Source: an uncultured Romboutsia sp.
GTDB taxonomy: Bacteria; Bacillota; Clostridia; Peptostreptococcales; Peptostreptococcaceae
Direction: 5' to 3'
DNA length: 64,000 nt
Assembly (NCBI GenBank): GCA_937880075.1
Contig: CALFLM010000059.1
Coordinates: 62,001-126,000 of the forward strand
Below are positions 63,922-64,000 of this stretch, piece after piece (within the stretch, counting starts at the first letter, position 1; each line of letters begins with the position of its first letter). The position numbers were made by a program, and so were the translations under genes. The notes beneath the pieces are model-generated. The model was not told where the DNA came from. It did not search any database and saw nothing but the letters and a program-made list of their open reading frames with translations.

Positions 63922-64000
63922 GTGAATATATTATTTTTTTTGACACCAAAAAGTGAAGTGGCATACATATACGAAGACTACACAATGAGACAAGCTTTAG
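63922..64000 (+). CDS. CBS-domain protein, N-terminal fragment (cut by window edge)
   Basis: A frame opens at GTG 63922 behind GGAGGT (63909-63914) and stays open to the window end, 26 codons. The start reads MNILFFLTPKSEVAYIYEDY and continues TMRQAL, which matches the beginning of clostridial CBS-domain proteins that bind adenosyl nucleotides. Only the first part of the first CBS repeat is present, so the full length and function cannot be judged. Confidence 0.6.
   Translation, partial: MNILFFLTPKSEVAYIYEDYTMRQAL

Overview
The window is a strongly AT-rich bacterial chromosome segment with AGGAGG-type ribosome binding sites, many TTG/GTG starts and compact operons. A Firmicute-type PolC, sporulation-linked neighbours (a YlmC/YmxH protein, a YlxY-like deacetylase, a MlpA-like M16 peptidase, TepA) and the gene order point to a spore-forming clostridium. 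The most likely family is Peptostreptococcaceae (Clostridioides, Paraclostridium, Paeniclostridium or Romboutsia-like). That placement is inference from gene content; no 16S gene is present.

Layout. 1-601: truncated YwaF-like membrane protein. 895-3142: two-gene redox unit (PyrK-like Fe-S flavoprotein plus FAD oxidoreductase). 3143-3699: unidentified structured RNA ending in a terminator. 3700-5700: SH3-repeat glucosaminidase (autolysin). 5831-6505: minus-strand HExxH protein. 6773-12842: polC and a lipoprotein. 13100-20816: the translation/transcription operon rimP-nusA-ylxR-ylxQ-infB-rbfA-nrnA-truB-ribF-rpsO. 20933-29867: degV, pnp, asnB, a YlxY-like deacetylase, an M16 peptidase, a YmxH-like protein and tepA. 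30004-38630: ftsK-mnmH-rimO-pgsA, then recA and rny. The run from polC to rny follows the order known from Bacillus subtilis, with local insertions (asnB, mnmH, a lipoprotein).

From 38800 on the content is more mixed: an SF1 helicase-like protein, uppP, a degenerate tyrosine recombinase, purB, an amino-acid permease, a MarR regulator, a GalT-like HIT protein, exoA, a DEDDh exonuclease, a long glutamine synthetase, an M23 peptidase, a glycolipid glycosyltransferase, a YjiH-like membrane protein, an M42 aminopeptidase, a small lipoprotein, a Cys/Met-rich coiled-coil protein, a YlbF-family protein, a pyridoxal kinase, an amidase-domain protein, a cold-shock protein and the start of a CBS-domain protein.

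How it works together. The core is information processing: PolC replicates; NusA, IF-2, RbfA, RimP, RimO and S15 build and run ribosomes; PNPase, NrnA and RNase Y turn over RNA; RecA, ExoA and FtsK handle repair and chromosome movement. Visible control elements include an attenuator-like hairpin before rimP-nusA, an S15 leader before rpsO, a LexA box at the recA promoter and a possible PurR box pair at purB. No prophage, insertion sequence, CRISPR array, rRNA or tRNA was seen. The less ordinary signals are a 48-codon membrane-peptide ORF with its own terminator (26350-26533), the terminator-ended RNA at 3247-3463, repeated 13-mers around 47.1-47.5 kb, a dispersed intergenic repeat pair (24.1 and 46.3 kb), a recombinase lacking its first catalytic Arg, a deacetylase with a changed active site sitting in a perfect palindrome, and the 30-cysteine coiled-coil protein.
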